NCBI GenBank assembly: GCA_039654915.1
Contig: CM077600.1
Location: 69,697,992-69,761,991, forward strand
Reading direction: 5' to 3'
DNA from: Aquilaria yunnanensis
Taxonomy: Eukaryota; Streptophyta; Magnoliopsida; Malvales; Thymelaeaceae
DNA: 64,000 nt
Positions 44,701 through 59,614 of this stretch are shown here, one piece after another; positions within the stretch are counted from its first letter, which is position 1; the number at the start of each line of letters is the position of its first letter. The position numbers and the translations under genes were made by a program. A model generated the notes under the pieces. It had not been told where the DNA came from. It was given only the letters and a program-made list of their open reading frames with translations, and did not search any database.

Positions 44701-47700
44701 GATGGAAACATTCACAACTAGTTTGGAATGAAATGGAAGCTTTCACAACTTGTTTGGAATGAAAATGAAACATTCACAACTTGTTTGGAATGAAATGAAA
44801 AAATCACAAGTAGTTTGGAATGAAATTCAAAACAATCACAACTTGTTTAGAATGAAATGGAAACATTCACAACATGTTTGGAATGAATTGGAAGCATTCA
44901 CAACTCATTTCGAATGAAATGGAAACATTCACAACTTGTTTGGAAAGAAATTGAAACATTCACAACTTGTTTAGAATGAAATGTAAACATTCACAACTTT
45001 GTTTGGAATGAAATGGAAAACATTCACAAGTAGTTTGGAAAGAAATGTAAACCTTCACAACATGGTTGGAATGAAATTGAAACATTCACAACTTGTTTGG
45101 AACGAAATGGAAGCATTCACAATTAGTTTGGAACAAAATGGAAACATTCACAACGAGTTTGGAATGAAATTGAAACAATCACAACTTCTTTGGAATTAGC
45201 TGGAAACTGTGAGAACTTGTTCGGAATGAAATTGAAACATTCACAAGTTGTTTGAGATGAAATAGAAACAATTACAACCAGTTTCGAATGAAATGGAAAC
45301 TTTCAAAAGTTGTTTTGAATGAAATTGAAATCTTCAAAACTTGTTTGGAATGAAACGGAAACATTCACAACTAGTTTGGAATGAAACAGAAACATTCACA
45401 ACTAGTTTGGAACGTAATTGAAACATTCACAACTTGTTTGGAATGAAATGAAAAAAATCACAAGTAGTTTGGAATGAGATTGAAAACAATCACAACTTGT
45501 TTAGAATGAAATGGAAACATTCAAAACATGTTTGGAATGAATTGGAAACATTCACAACTCATTTCGAATGAAATGGAAACATTCAGAACTTGTTAGGAAT
45601 GGAGTGGAAACTTTCACAACTTGTTGGGAATGAAATTGAAACACTCACAACCAGTTTGGAATGAAGTGGAAACAACCACAACTAGTTTGGATTGAGTTAG
45701 AAACATTCACAACGTGTTTGGGATGAAATGGAAACATTCACAACCTGTTCGGAAAAAGGTGGAAACTTTCACTACTTGTTTGGAATGAAATTGAAAGATT
45801 CAAACTTGTTAGGAATGATGTGGAAACCTTCACAACCTGTTGGGAAAGAAATTGAAACATTCACAACTTGTTTGGAATGAAATGGAAACATTCACAACTA
45901 GTTTGGAATGAGATGGAAACATTCACAACTAGTTTGGAATGAAATGGAAGCTTTCACAACTTGTTTGGAATGAAAATGAAACATTCACAACTTGTTTGGA
46001 ATGAAATGAAAAAATCACAAGTAGTTTGGAATGAAATTGAAAACAATCACAACTTGTTTAGAATGAAATGGAAACATTCACAACATGTTTGGAATGAATT
46101 GGAAGCATTCACAACTCATTTCGAATGAAATGGAAACATTCACAACTTGTTTGGAAAGAAATTGAAACATTCACAACTTGTTTAGAATGAAATGTAAACA
46201 TTCACAACTTTGTTTGGAATGAAATGGAAAACATTCACAAGTAGTTTGGAAAGAAATGTAAACCTTCACAACATGTTTGGAATGAAATTGAAACGTTCAC
46301 AACTTATTTGGAATGAAATGGAAGCATTCACAATTAGTTTGGAACAAAATGGAAACATTCACAACGAGTTTGGAATGAAATTGAAACAATCACAACTTCT
46401 TTGGAATTAGCTGGAAACTGTGAGAACTTGTTCGGAATGAAATTGAAACATTCACAAGTTGTTTGAGATGAAATAGAAACAATTACAACCAGTTTGGAAT
46501 GAAATGGAAACTTTCAAAAGTTGTTTTGAATGAAATTGAAATCTTCAAAACTTGTTTGGAATGAAACGGAAACATTCACAACTAGTTTGGAATGAAACAG
46601 AAACATTCACAACTAGTTTGGAACGTAATTGAAACATTCACAACTTGTTTGGAATGAAATGAAAAAAATCACAAGTAGTTTGGAATGAGATTGAAAACAA
46701 TCACAACTTGTTTAGAATGAAATGGAAACATTCACAACATGTTTGGAATGAATTGGAAACATTCACAACTCATTTCGAATGAAATGGAAACATTCACAAC
46801 TTGTTAGGAATGGAGTGGAAACTTTCACAACTTGTTGGGAATGAAATTGAAACACTCACAACCAGTTTGGAATGAAGTGGAAACAACCACAACTAGTTTG
46901 GATTGAGTTAGAAACATTCACAACGTTTTTGGGATGAAATGGAAACATTCACAACCTGTTCGGAAAAAGGTGGAAACTTTCACTACTTGTTTGGAATGAA
47001 ATTGAAAGATTCAAACTTGTTAGGAATGATGTGGAAACCTTCACAACCTGTTGGGAAAGAAATTGAAACATTCACAACTTGTTTGGAATGAAATGGAAAC
47101 ATTCACAACTAGTTTGGAATGAGATGGAAACATTCACAACTAGTTTGGAATGAAATGGAAGCTTTCACAACTTGTTTGGAATGAAAATGAAACATTCACA
47201 ACTTGTTTGGAATGAAATGAAAAAATCACAAGTAGTTTGGAATGAAATTGAAAACAATCACAACTTGTTTAGAATGAAATGGAAACATTCACAACATGTT
47301 TGGAATGAATTGGAAGCATTCACAACTCATTTCGAATGAAATGGAAACATTCACAACTTGTTTGGAAAGAAATTGAAACATTCACAACTTGTTTAGAATG
47401 AAATGTAAACATTCACAACTTTGTTTGGAATGAAATGGAAAACATTCACAAGTAGTTTGGAAAGAAATGTAAACCTTCACAACATGGTTGGAATGAAATT
47501 GAAACATTCACAACTTGTTTGGAACGAAATGGAAGCATTCACAATTAGTTTGGAACAAAATGGAAACATTCACAACGAGTTTGGAATGAAATTGAAACAA
47601 TCACAACTTCTTTGGAATTAGCTGGAAACTGTGAGAACTTGTTCGGAATGAAATTGAAACATTCACAAGTTGTTTGAGATGAAATAGAAACAATTACAAC

Positions 47701-50700
47701 CAGTTTCGAATGAAATGGAAACTTTCAAAAGTTGTTTTGAATGAAATTGAAATCTTCAAAACTTGTTTGGAATGAAACGGAAACATTCACAACTAGTTTG
47801 GAATGAAACAGAAACATTCACAACTAGTTTGGAACGTAATTGAAACATTCACAACTTGTTTGGAATGAAATGAAAAAAATCACAAGTAGTTTGGAATGAG
47901 ATTGAAAACAATCACAACTTGTTTAGAATGAAATGGAAACATTCAAAACATGTTTGGAATGAATTGGAAACATTCACAACTCATTTCGAATGAAATGGAA
48001 ACATTCAGAACTTGTTAGGAATGGAGTGGAAACTTTCACAACTTGTTGGGAATGAAATTGAAACACTCACAACCAGTTTGGAATGAAGTGGAAACAACCA
48101 CAACTAGTTTGGATTGAGTTAGAAACATTCACAACGTGTTTGGGATGAAATGGAAACATTCACAACCTGTTCGGAAAAAGGTGGAAACTTTCACTACTTG
48201 TTTGGAATGAAATTGAAAGATTCAAACTTGTTAGGAATGATGTGGAAACCTTCACAACCTGTTGGGAAAGAAATTGAAACATTCACAACTTGTTTGGAAT
48301 GAAATGGAAACATTCACAACTAGTTTGGAATGAGATGGAAACATTCACAACTAGTTTGGAATGAAATGGAAGCTTTCACAACTTGTTTGGAATGAAAATG
48401 AAACATTCACAACTTGTTTGGAATGAAATGAAAAAATCACAAGTAGTTTGGAATGAAATTGAAAACAATCACAACTTGTTTAGAATGAAATGGAAACATT
48501 CACAACATGTTTGGAATGAATTGGAAGCATTCACAACTCATTTCGAATGAAATGGAAACATTCACAACTTGTTTGGAAAGAAATTGAAACATTCACAACT
48601 TGTTTAGAATGAAATGTAAACATTCACAACTTTGTTTGGAATGAAATGGAAAACATTCACAAGTAGTTTGGAAAGAAATGTAAACCTTCACAACATGTTT
48701 GGAATGAAATTGAAACGTTCACAACTTATTTGGAATGAAATGGAAGCATTCACAATTAGTTTGGAACAAAATGGAAACATTCACAACGAGTTTGGAATGA
48801 AATTGAAACAATCACAACTTCTTTGGAATTAGCTGGAAACTGTGAGAACTTGTTCGGAATGAAATTGAAACATTCACAAGTTGTTTGAGATGAAATAGAA
48901 ACAATTACAACCAGTTTCGAATGAAATGGAAACTTTCAAAAGTTGTTTTGAATGAAATTGAAATCTTCAAAACTTGTTTGGAATGAAACGGAAACATTCA
49001 CAACTAGTTTGGAATGAAACAGAAACATTCACAACTAGTTTGGAACGTAATTGAAACATTCACAACTTGTTTGGAATGAAATGAAAAAAATCACAAGTAG
49101 TTTGGAATGAGATTGAAAACAATCACAACTTGTTTAGAATGAAATGGAAACATTCACAACATGTTTGGAATGAATTGGAAACATTCACAACTCATTTCGA
49201 ATGAAATGGAAACATTCACAACTTGTTAGGAATGGAGTGGAAACTTTCACAACTTGTTGGGAATGAAATTGAAACACTCACAACCAGTTTGGAATGAAGT
49301 GGAAACAACCACAACTAGTTTGGATTGAGTTAGAAACATTCACAACGTTTTTGGGATGAAATGGAAACATTCACAACCTGTTCGGAAAAAGGTGGAAACT
49401 TTCACTACTTGTTTGGAATGAAATTCAAAAATTCAAACTTGCTAGGAATGAAGTGGAAACCTTCACAACCTGTTGGGAAAGAAATTGAAACATTCACAAC
49501 TTGTGTGGAATGAAATGGAAACATTCACAACTAGTTTGGAATGAGATGGAAACATTCACAACTAGTTTGGAATGAAATGGAAGCTTTCACAACTTGTTTG
49601 GAATGAAAATGAAACATTCACAACTTGTTTGGAATGAAATGAAAAAATCACAAGTAGTTTGGAATGAAATTGAAAACAATCACAACTTGTTTAGAATGAA
49701 ATGGAAACATTCACAACATGTTTGGAATGAATTGGAAGCATTCACAACTCATTTCGAATGAAATGGAAACATTCACAACTTGTTTGGAAAGAAATTGAAA
49801 CATTCACAACTTGTTTAGAATGAAATGTAAACATTCACAACTTTGTTTGGAATGAAATGGAAAACATTCACAAGTAGTTTGGAAAGAAATGTAAACCTTC
49901 ACAACATGTTTGGAATGAAATTGAAACGTTCACAACTTATTTGGAATGAAATGGAAGCATTCACAATTAGTTTGGAACAAAATGGAAACATTCACAACGA
50001 GTTTGGAATGAAATTGAAACAATCACAACTTCTTTGGAATTAGCTGGAAACTGTGAGAACTTGTTCGGAATGAAATTGAAACATTCACAAGTTGTTTGAG
50101 ATGAAATAGAAACAATTACAACCAGTTTGGAATGAAATGGAAACTTTCAAAAGTTGTTTTGAATGAAATTGAAATCTTCAAAACTTGTTTGGAATGAAAC
50201 GGAAACATTGACAACTAGTTTGGAATGAAACAGAAACATTCACAACTAGTTTGGAACGTAATTGAAACATTCACAACTTGTTTGGAATGAAATGAAAAAA
50301 ATCACAAGTAGTTTGGAATGAGATTGAAAACAATCACAACTTGTTTAGAATGAAATGGAAACATTCACAACATGTTTGGAATGAATTGGAAACATTCACA
50401 ACTCATTTCGAATGAAATGGAAACATTCAGAACTTGTTAGGAATGGAGTGGAAACTTTCACAACTTGTTGGGAATGAAATTGAAACACTCACAACCAGTT
50501 TGGAATGAAGTGGAAACAACCACAACTAGTTTGGATTGAGTTAGAAACATTCACAACGTGTTTGGGATGAAATGGAAACATTCACAACCTGTTCGGAAAA
50601 AGGTGGAAACTTTCACTACTTGTTTGGAATGAAATTGAAAGATTCAAACTTGCTAGGAATGAAGTGGAAACCTTCACAACCTGTTGGGAAAGAAATTGAA

Positions 50701-53700
50701 ACATTCACAACTTGTTTGGAATGAAATGGAAACATTCACAACTAGATTGGAATGAGATGGAAACATTCACAACTAGTTTGGAATGAAATGGAAGCTTTCA
50801 CAACTTGTTTGGAATGAAAATGAAACATTCACAACTTGTTTGGAATGAAATGAAAAAAATCACAAGTAGTTTGGAATGAAATTGAAAACAATCACAACTT
50901 GTTTAGAATGAAATGGAAACATTCACAACATGTTTGGAATGAATTGGAAGCATTCACAACTCATTTCGAATGAAATGGAAACATTCACAACTTGTTTGGA
51001 AAGAAATTGAAACATTCAAAACTTGTTTAGAATGAAATGTAAACATTCACAACTTTGTTTGGAATGAAATGGAAAACATTCACAAGTAGTTTGGAAAGAA
51101 ATGTAAACCTTCACAACATGTTTGGAATGAAATTGAAACGTTCACAACTTATTTGGAATGAAATGGAAGCATTCACAATTAGTTTGGAACAAAATGGAAA
51201 CATTCACAACGAGTTTGGAATGAAATTGAAACAATCACAACTTCTTTGGAATTAGCTGGAAACTGTGAGAACTTGTTCGGAATGAAATTGAAACATTCAC
51301 AAGTTGTTTGAGATGAAATAGAAACAATTACAACCAGTTTCGAATGAAATGGAAACTTTCAAAAGTTGTTTTGAATGAAATTGAAATCTTCAAAACTTGT
51401 TTGGAATGAAACGGAAACATTCACAACTAGTTTGGAATGAAACAGAAACATTCACAACTAGTTTGGAACGTAATTGAAACATTCACAACTTGTTTGGAAT
51501 GAAATGAAAAAAATCACAAGTAGTTTGGAATGAGATTGAAAACAATCACAACTTGTTTAGAATGAAATGGAAACATTCAAAACATGTTTGGAATGAATTG
51601 GAAACATTCACAACTCATTTCGAATGAAATGGAAACATTCAGAACTTGTTAGGAATGGAGTGGAAACTTTCACAACTTGTTGGGAATGAAATTGAAACAC
51701 TCACAACCGGTTTGGAATGAAGTGGAAACAACCACAACTAGTTTGGATTGAGTTAGAAACATTCACAACGTGTTTGGGATGAAATGGAAACATTCACAAC
51801 CTGTTCGGAAAAAGGTGGAAACTTTCACTACTTGTTTGGAATGAAATTGAAAGATTCAAACTTGTTAGGAATGATGTGGAAACCTTCACAACCTGTTGGG
51901 AAAGAAATTGAAACATTCACAACTTGTTTGGAATGAAATGGAAACATTCACAACTAGTTTGGAATGAGATGGAAACATTCACAACTAGTTTGGAATGAAA
52001 TGGAAGCTTTCACAACTTGTTTGGAATGAAAATGAAACATTCACAACTTGTTTGGAATGAAATGAAAAAATCACAAGTAGTTTGGAATGAAATTGAAAAC
52101 AATCACAACTTGTTTAGAATGAAATGGAAACATTCACAACATGTTTGGAATGAATTGGAAGCATTCACAACTCATTTCGAATGAAATGGAAACATTCACA
52201 ACTTGTTTGGAAAGAAATTGAAACATTCACAACTTGTTTAGAATGAAATGTAAACATTCACAACTTTGTTTGGAATGAAATGGAAAACATTCACAAGTAG
52301 TTTGGAAAGAAATGTAAACCTTCACAACATGGTTGGAATGAAATTGAAACGTTCACAACTTATTTGGAATGAAATGGAAGCATTCACAATTAGTTTGGAA
52401 CAAAATGGAAACATTCACAACGAGTTTGGAATGAAATTGAAACAATCACAACTTCTTTGGAATTAGCTGGAAGCTGTGAGAACTTGTTCGGAATGAAATT
52501 GAAACATTCACAAGTTGTTTGAGATGAAATAGAAACAATTACAACCAGTTTGGAATGAAATGGAAACTTTCAAAAGTTGTTTTGAATGAAATTGAAATCT
52601 TCAAAACTTGTTTGGAATGAAACGGAAACATTCACAACTAGTTTGGAATGAAACAGAAACATTCACAACTAGTTTGGAACGTAATTGAAACATTCACAAC
52701 TTGTTTGGAATGAAATGAAAAAAATCACAACTAGTTTGGAATGAGATTGAAAACAATCACAACTTGTTTAGAATGAAATGGAAACATTCACAACATGTTT
52801 GGAATGAATTGGAAACATTCACAACTCATTTCGAATGAAATGGAAACATTCAGAACTTGTTAGGAATGGAGTGGAAACTTTCACAACTTGTTGGGAATGA
52901 AATTGAAACACTCACAACCAGTTTGGAATGAAGTGGAAACAACCACAACTAGTTTGGATTGAGTTAGAAACATTCACAACGTGTTTGGGATGAAATGGAA
53001 ACATTCACAACCTGTTCGGAAAAAGGTGGAAACTTTCACTACTTGTTTGGAATGAAATTGAAAGATTCAAACTTGCTAGGAATGAAGTGGAAACCTTCAC
53101 AACCTGTTGGGAAAGAAATTGAAACATTCACAACTTGTTTGGAATGAAATGGAAACATTCACAACTAGATTGGAATGAGATGGAAACATTCACAACTAGT
53201 TTGGAATGAAATGGAAGCTTTCACAACTTGTTTGGAATGAAAATGAAACATTCACAACTTGTTTGGAATGAAATGAAAAAAATCACAAGTAGTTTGGAAT
53301 GAAATTGAAAACAATCACAACTTGTTTAGAATGAAATGGAAACATTCACAACATGTTTGGAATGAATTGGAAACATTCACAACTCATTTCGAATGAAATG
53401 GAAACATTCACAACTTGTTTGGAAAGAAATTGAAACATTCACAACTTGTTTAGAATGAAATGTAAACATTCACAACTTTGTTTGGAATGAAATGGAAAAC
53501 ATTCACAAGTAGTTTGGAAAGAAATGTAAACCTTCACAACATGGTTGGAATGAAATTGAAACATTCACAACTTGTTTGGAACGAAATGGAAGCATTCACA
53601 ATTAGTTTGGAACAAAATGGAAACATTCACAACGAGTTTGGAATGAAATTGAAACAATCACAACTTCTTTGGAATTAGCCGGAAACTGTGAGAACTTGTT

Positions 53701-56700
53701 CGGAATGAAATTGAAACATTCACAAGTTGTTTGAGATGAAATAGAAACAATTACAACCAGTTTGGAATGAAATGGAAACATTCACAACTTGTTTGGAATG
53801 AAATGGAAGCTTTCACAACTTGTTTGGAATGAAAATGAAACATTCACAACTTGTTTGGAATGAAATGAAAAAAATCACAAGTAGTTTGGAATGAAATTGA
53901 AAACAATCACAACTTGTTTAGAATGAAATGGAAACATTCACAACATGTTTGGAATGAATTGCAAACATTTACAACTCATTTCGAATGAAATGGAAACATT
54001 CACAACTTGTTTGGAAAGAAATTGAAACATTGACAACTTGTTTAGAATGAAATGTAAACATTCACAACTTTGTTTGGAATGAAATGGAAAACATTCACAA
54101 GTAGTTTGGAAAGAAATGTAGACTTTCACAACATGGTTGGAATGAAATTGAAAGATTCACAACTTGTTTGGAACGAAATGGAAGCATTCACAATTAGTTT
54201 GGAACAAAATGGAAACATTCACAACGAGTTTGGAATGAAATTGAAACAATCACAACTTCTTTGGAATTAGCTGGAAACTGTGAGAACTTGTTCGGAATGA
54301 AATTGAAACATTCACAAGTTGTTTGAGATGAAATAGAAACAATTACAACCAGTTTGGAATGAAATGGAAACTTTCAAAAGTTGTTTTGAATGAAATTGAA
54401 ATCTTCAAAACTTGTTTGGAATGAAATGGAAACATTCACAACTAGTTTGGAATGAAACAGAAACATTCACAACTAGTTTGGAACGTAATTGAAACATTCA
54501 CAACTTGTTTGGAATGAAATGAAAAAAATCACAACTAGTTTGGAATGAGATTGAAAACAATCACAACTTGTTTAGAATGAAATGGAAACATTCACAACAT
54601 GTTTGGAATGAATTGGAAACATTCACAACTCATTTCGAATGAAATGGAAACATTCAGAACTTGTTAGGAATGGAGTGGAAACTTTCACAACTTGTTGGGA
54701 ATGAAGTTGAAACACTCACAACCAGTTTGGAATGAAGTGGAAACAACCACAACTAGTTTGGATTGAGTTAGAAACATTCACAACCTGTTCGGAAAAAGGT
54801 GGAAACTTTCACTATTTGTTTGGAATGAAATTGAAAGATTCAAAATTGTTAGGAATGAAGTGGAAACCTTCACAACCTCTTGGGAAAGAAATTGAAACAT
54901 TCACAACTTGTTTGGAATGAAATGGAAACATTCACAACTAGTTTGGAATGAGATGGAAACATTCACAACTAGTTTGGAATGAAATGGAAGCTTTCACAAA
55001 TTGTTTGGAATGAAAATGAAACATTCACAACTTGTTTGGAATGAAATGAAAAAAATCACAAGTAGTTTGGAATGAAATTAAAAACAATCACAACTTGTTT
55101 AGAATGAAATGGAAACATTCACAACATGTTTGGAATGAATTGGAAACATTCACAACTCATTTCGAATGAAATGGAAACATTCACAACTTGTTAGGAATGG
55201 AGTGGAAACTTTCACAACTTGTTGGGAATGAAATTGAAACACTCACAACCAGTTTGGAATGAAGTGGAAACAATCACAACTAGTTTGGATTGAGTTAGAA
55301 ACATTCACAATGTGTTTGGGATGAAATGGCAACATTCACAACCTGTTCGGAAAAAGGTGGAAACTTTCACTGCTTGTTTGGAATGAAATTGAAAGATTCA
55401 AACTTGTTAGGAATGAAGTGGAAACCTTCACAACCTGTTGGGAAAGAAATTGAAACATTCACAACTTGTTTGGAATGAAATGGAAACATTCACAACTAGT
55501 TTGGAATGAGATGGAAACATACACAACTAGTTTGGAATGAAATGTAAGCTTTCACAACTTGTTTGGAATGAAAATGAAACATTCACAACTTGTTTGGAAT
55601 GAAATGAAAAAAATCACAAGTAGTTTGGAATGAAATTGAAAACAATCACAACTTGTTTAGAATGAAATGGAAACATTCACAACATGTTTGGAATGAATTG
55701 GAAACATTCACAACTCATTTCGAATGAAATGGAAACATTCACAACTTGTTTGGAAAGAAATTCAAAACATTCAAAACTTGTTTAGAATGAAATGTAAAAC
55801 ATTCACAACTTTGTTTGGAATGAAACGGAAAACATTCACAAGTAGTTTGGAAAGAAATGTAAACTTTCACAACATGGTTGGAATGAAATTGAAACATTCA
55901 CAACTTGTTTGGAACGAAATGGAAGCATTCACAATTAGTTTGGAACAAAATGGAAACATTCACAACGAGTTTGGAATGAAATTGAAACAATCACAACTTC
56001 TTTGGAATTAGCTGGAAACTGTGAGAACTTGTTCGGAATGAAATTGAAACATTCACAAGTTGTTTGAGATGAAATAGAAACAATTACAACCAGTTTGGAA
56101 TGAAATGGAAACTTTCAAAAGTTGTTTTGAATGAAATTGAAATCTTCAAAACTTGTTTGGAATGAAACGGAAACATTCACAACTAGTTTGGAATGAAACA
56201 GAAACATTCACAACTAGTTTGGAACGTAAGTGAAACATTCACAACTTGTTTGGAATGAAATGAAAAAAATCACAAGTAGTTTGGAATGAGATTGAAAACA
56301 ATCACAACTTGTTTAGAATGAAATGGAAACATTCACAACCTGTTTGGAATGAATTGGAAACATTCACAACTCATTTCGAATGAAATGGAAACATTCACAA
56401 CTTGTTAGGAATGGAGTGGAAACTTTCACAACTTGTTGGGAATGAAATTGAAACACTCACAACCAGTTTGGAATGAAGTGGAAACAACTACAACTAGTTT
56501 GGATTGAGTTAGAAACATTCACAACGTGTTTGGGATGAAATGGAAACATTCACAACCTGTTCGGAAAAAGGTGGAAACTTTCACTACTTGTTTGGAATGA
56601 AATTGAAAGATTCAAACTTGTCAGGAATGAAGTGGAAACCTTCACAACCTGTTGGGAAAGAAATTGAAACATTCACAACTTGTTTGGAATGAAATGGAAA

Positions 56701-57751
56701 CATTCACAACTAGTTTGGAATGAGATGGAAACATGCACAAGTAGTTTGGAATGAAATGGAAGCTTTCACAACTTGTTTGGAATGAAAATGAAACATTCAC
56801 AACTTGTTTGGAATGAAATGAAAAAAATCACAAGTAGTTTGGAATGAAATTGAAAACAATCACAACTTGTTTAGAATGAAATGGAAACATTCACAACAAG
56901 TTTGGAATGAATTGGAAACATTCACAACTCATTTCGAATGAAATGGAAACATTCACAACTTGTTTGGAAAGAAATTGAAACATTCACAACTTGTTTAGAA
57001 TGAAATGTAAACACTCACAACTTTGTTTGGAATGAAATGGAAAACATTCACAAGTAGTTTGGAAAGAATTGTAAACTTTCACAACATGGTTGGAATGAAA
57101 TTGAAACATTCACAACTTGTTTGGAACGAAATGGAAGCATTCACAATTAGTTTGGAACAAAATGGAAACATTCACAACGAGTTTGGAATGAAATTGAAAC
57201 AATCACAACTTCTTTGGAATTAGCTGGAAACTGTGAGAACTTGTTCGGAATGAAATTGAAACATTCACAAGTTGTTTGAGATGAAATAGAAACAATTACA
57301 ACCAGTTTGGAATTGAATGGAAACTTTCACAAGTTGTTTGGAATGAAATTGAAATCTTCAAAACTTGTTTGCAATGAAAAGGAAACATTGACAACTAGTT
57401 TGGAATGAAATGGAAACATTCACAACTAGTTTGGAACGTAATTGAGACATTCACAACTTGTTTGGAATGAAAGAAAAAAAAATCACAAGTAGTTTGGAAT
57501 GAAATTGAAAACAATCACAACTTGTTTAGAATGAAATGGAAACATTCACAACATGTTTGGAATGAATTGGAAACATTCACAACTCGTTTTGAATGAAATG
57601 GAAACATTCACAACTTGTTAGGAATGGAGTGGAAACTTTCACAACTTGTTGGGAATCAAATTGAAACATTCACAACTTGTTTGGAATGATGTGGAAACAA
57701 TCACAACTAGTTTGGATTGACAACTAGTTTGGAATGATGTGGAAAGAAATG
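38793..57751 (+). repeat. Satellite array 3
   Basis: About 19 kb of the same satellite. Equivalent positions: 39970, 41397, 42608, 43819, 44999, 46210, 47421, 48632, 49843, 51055, 52266, 53478, 54070, about 55811 and 57023. Most spacings are 1,211 or 1,212 bp. Exceptions are 1,427 (216-bp tandem duplication), 1,180 (one subunit lost near 44191), 592 (about 620 bp lost near 53770) and about 1,741 (about 530 bp gained). Units at 44999-48632 alternate between two types, again a dimer of about 2,422 bp. The edges hold partial duplications, for example about 560 bp at 38793-39353. Confidence 0.96.
57747..57751. repeat. Left target-site duplication of minus-strand gypsy element (AAATG)
   Basis: AAATG before TGATGCG; its partner is at 60602-60606. 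Confidence 0.92.
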
Positions 57752-57846
57752 TGATGCGAACCCCGATGGTATAAAGACCATGAAACGCGCCCAAGATGTT
57801 TTTCAAGCTCCACAAGACATCAAAGAGACTAGGTTTAAAACCCCCA
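57752..57846 (-). repeat. 3' LTR remnant (last 95 bp)
   Basis: Matches 59615-59709 with two adjacent differences, then turns into gag sequence. The bases CCCCCA lie at the join. Confidence 0.9.
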
Positions 57847-58676
57847 TTGGTAGCCTCCATTCTTGGCTTTGGTGCCTCCTTGCTCCATGTTCCCCTCCAT
57901 GTGGAACTCCCTCCTTGAGCCATCTTGGATGTCTTAGACCTCTTGATGATTCTTTCGGCCTTGGTGGCATGGTGAAGCAAATCCTCCATGTTGACATATG
58001 GCACCATCTCCACTTTGTTGGAAATCTCATGGTTAAGGCCATTGATGAATCTAGCAATGGTAGCCTCCTCATCCTCAATGATATTGGCTCGGGTTAGTGT
58101 CATCTCCAAGTCCTTGTGATAGTCCTCCACACTCCTTTGGCCTTGCACAAGCCTTTGAAGTTTGAGGTGTTGATCTCTATAGTAGTAACTTGGGACAAAT
58201 CTCCTTCTCATCATGGCTTTAAGAGCTCTCCATGTATTGATGGGTTCCTCCTCATTCCTCCTCCTAGAAGTGACAACCTGGTTCCACCATACAAGAGCAT
58301 AATCAGTGAATTCAATAGTAGCCAATTTAACTTTCTTTTCCTCAGAATAGTGATGGCACTCAAACACCATCTCAATCTTTTGCTCCCACTCCCAATATGC
58401 ATCCGGATCACTCCTCCCTTGAAAAGGTGGAATGGACAATTTGATGGAGCTTAGATTGTTGTCCTCCCTTGGCTCCCCCCTCCTTGGAAGCCCATGTTCA
58501 TGCCAATGTCCTTCTTCCTCCTCGGGTTCTTCTCTCCTTGGACCTCTCCTTGGTTGCAAGATGGGATTTGGTCTCCTTGGCAACCTCAAATCCATGTCCT
58601 CAATTCTCCCCACAAGTCTATGGAGAGTTTCTTGAAGCTCTCTCATGGTTGGCTCATCATTGTGTCTAACTTCCAT
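57847..58676 (-). pseudogene. gag: gag of gypsy element, 3'-truncated and fused to LTR sequence
   Basis: The ATG at 58676 opens a frame of about 276 gag residues that then reads on through the LTR remnant into satellite, to 57639 (345 codons). The N-terminal part is charged, with Pro/Arg/Glu-rich stretches. The core, about residues 80-240, is Retrotrans_gag-like: IPPFQGRSDPDAYWEWEQK, then YALVWWNQV, then a RRRFVPSYYYRD motif. The zinc knuckle, protease, reverse transcriptase and integrase are absent. Gag would form the particle that packages element RNA, but with no zinc knuckle and a foreign tail it is unlikely to work normally. Closer lineage placement within Ty3/gypsy is not attempted. Confidence 0.88.
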
Positions 58677-59597
58677 CTTTCTATCCTCCTAGGCCTCCAT
58701 ACTCCTGAAAATAACAAAGATCCTCACAAACACTCACCTCACGTGTTTCACTCAAAGATGAACACTCAAACACTCAATTTGTTAGTGAGATATTGCTATT
58801 CAAAGAGTTCTCAAAAGTTCTAAGAAAACTATCCTCAAAGCAAACAAGAAAACTTGAATTTTTTGAAGAACTATTTTGACTCCAAAAGAGGTGGGCTAAA
58901 CAAGCTTTAAAAGACTCTAAGAAGCTCTTGCAATTGATGATCACAAGAACCACACAGAAAGCTTTTTGGCTTAAAAACAATGGGATAGGTTTTGGGGAGC
59001 AAAACTTTCAACACTTTGAGAAAACTTCTTTTTTTGCAAGCTCTTTTCTTTTCTTTTCTTTGCTCTTTCTTTTTCTTTTCTTTTCCTTCTTTTTTTTTCC
59101 TCCTTCTTTTTTTTTCTTTTGCTTGCTGTTTTGATGCTAACCAAATGTTCTCCTTGAAACACCTTGCTGCCAAAGACAAAAAGTTAGAATTCTTTTCGGC
59201 CAAGACAAGAAAACTAGTGGAATTGGCACAATTTGAAGCAACTTTTTGATACCGAAAATTCATGAACTTGGATCCTTCTTTTTTTGAAGTTTTCTGGACT
59301 CTAAGATGCTGGAAACAATCAAAACAAAAGAGATTAATATGGCTGGACACGAAACAGAAAGATAAGAATTAGACAAGAACAAACGAATTGAAACCGAAAA
59401 CACTAGGTGACACGGATTGACTTCTTTTTGTTGTTTTTGTGATTTTTGGACTTGAACAAGGATGGAATAAAATGAACAGACCTGAAACAAGAAGAAAACA
59501 GATTAAAACAGAGAATTAAAACATGAAAATTACTGGACAGAATTGAAAGAAAAACGAAGGGAAACAAGAACACAAGATATGTCCTTCAATGGAACTT
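58677..59597 (-). other. Untranslated leader of gypsy element
   Basis: About 920 bp between primer site and gag with no credible gene. The strand bias is extreme at 59030-59125: nearly pure pyrimidine on plus, GA-rich on the element's sense strand. Confidence 0.7.
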
Positions 59598-59600
59598 GTG

Positions 59601-59612
59601 GCTCTGATACCA
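59601..59612 (-). other. Primer-binding site for tRNA-iMet
   Basis: TGGTATCAGAGC on the minus strand, two bases after the 5' LTR end (GCATCA, 59615). It matches the 3' end of plant initiator tRNA-Met. Confidence 0.9.
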
Positions 59613-59614
59613 AC

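Noticed and set aside
59030..59125. Pyrimidine-rich tract as a polypurine tract of the minus-strand gypsy element
   Set aside because: It lies in the leader between the primer site and gag, not next to the 3' LTR, so it is not in the place of a plus-strand primer.
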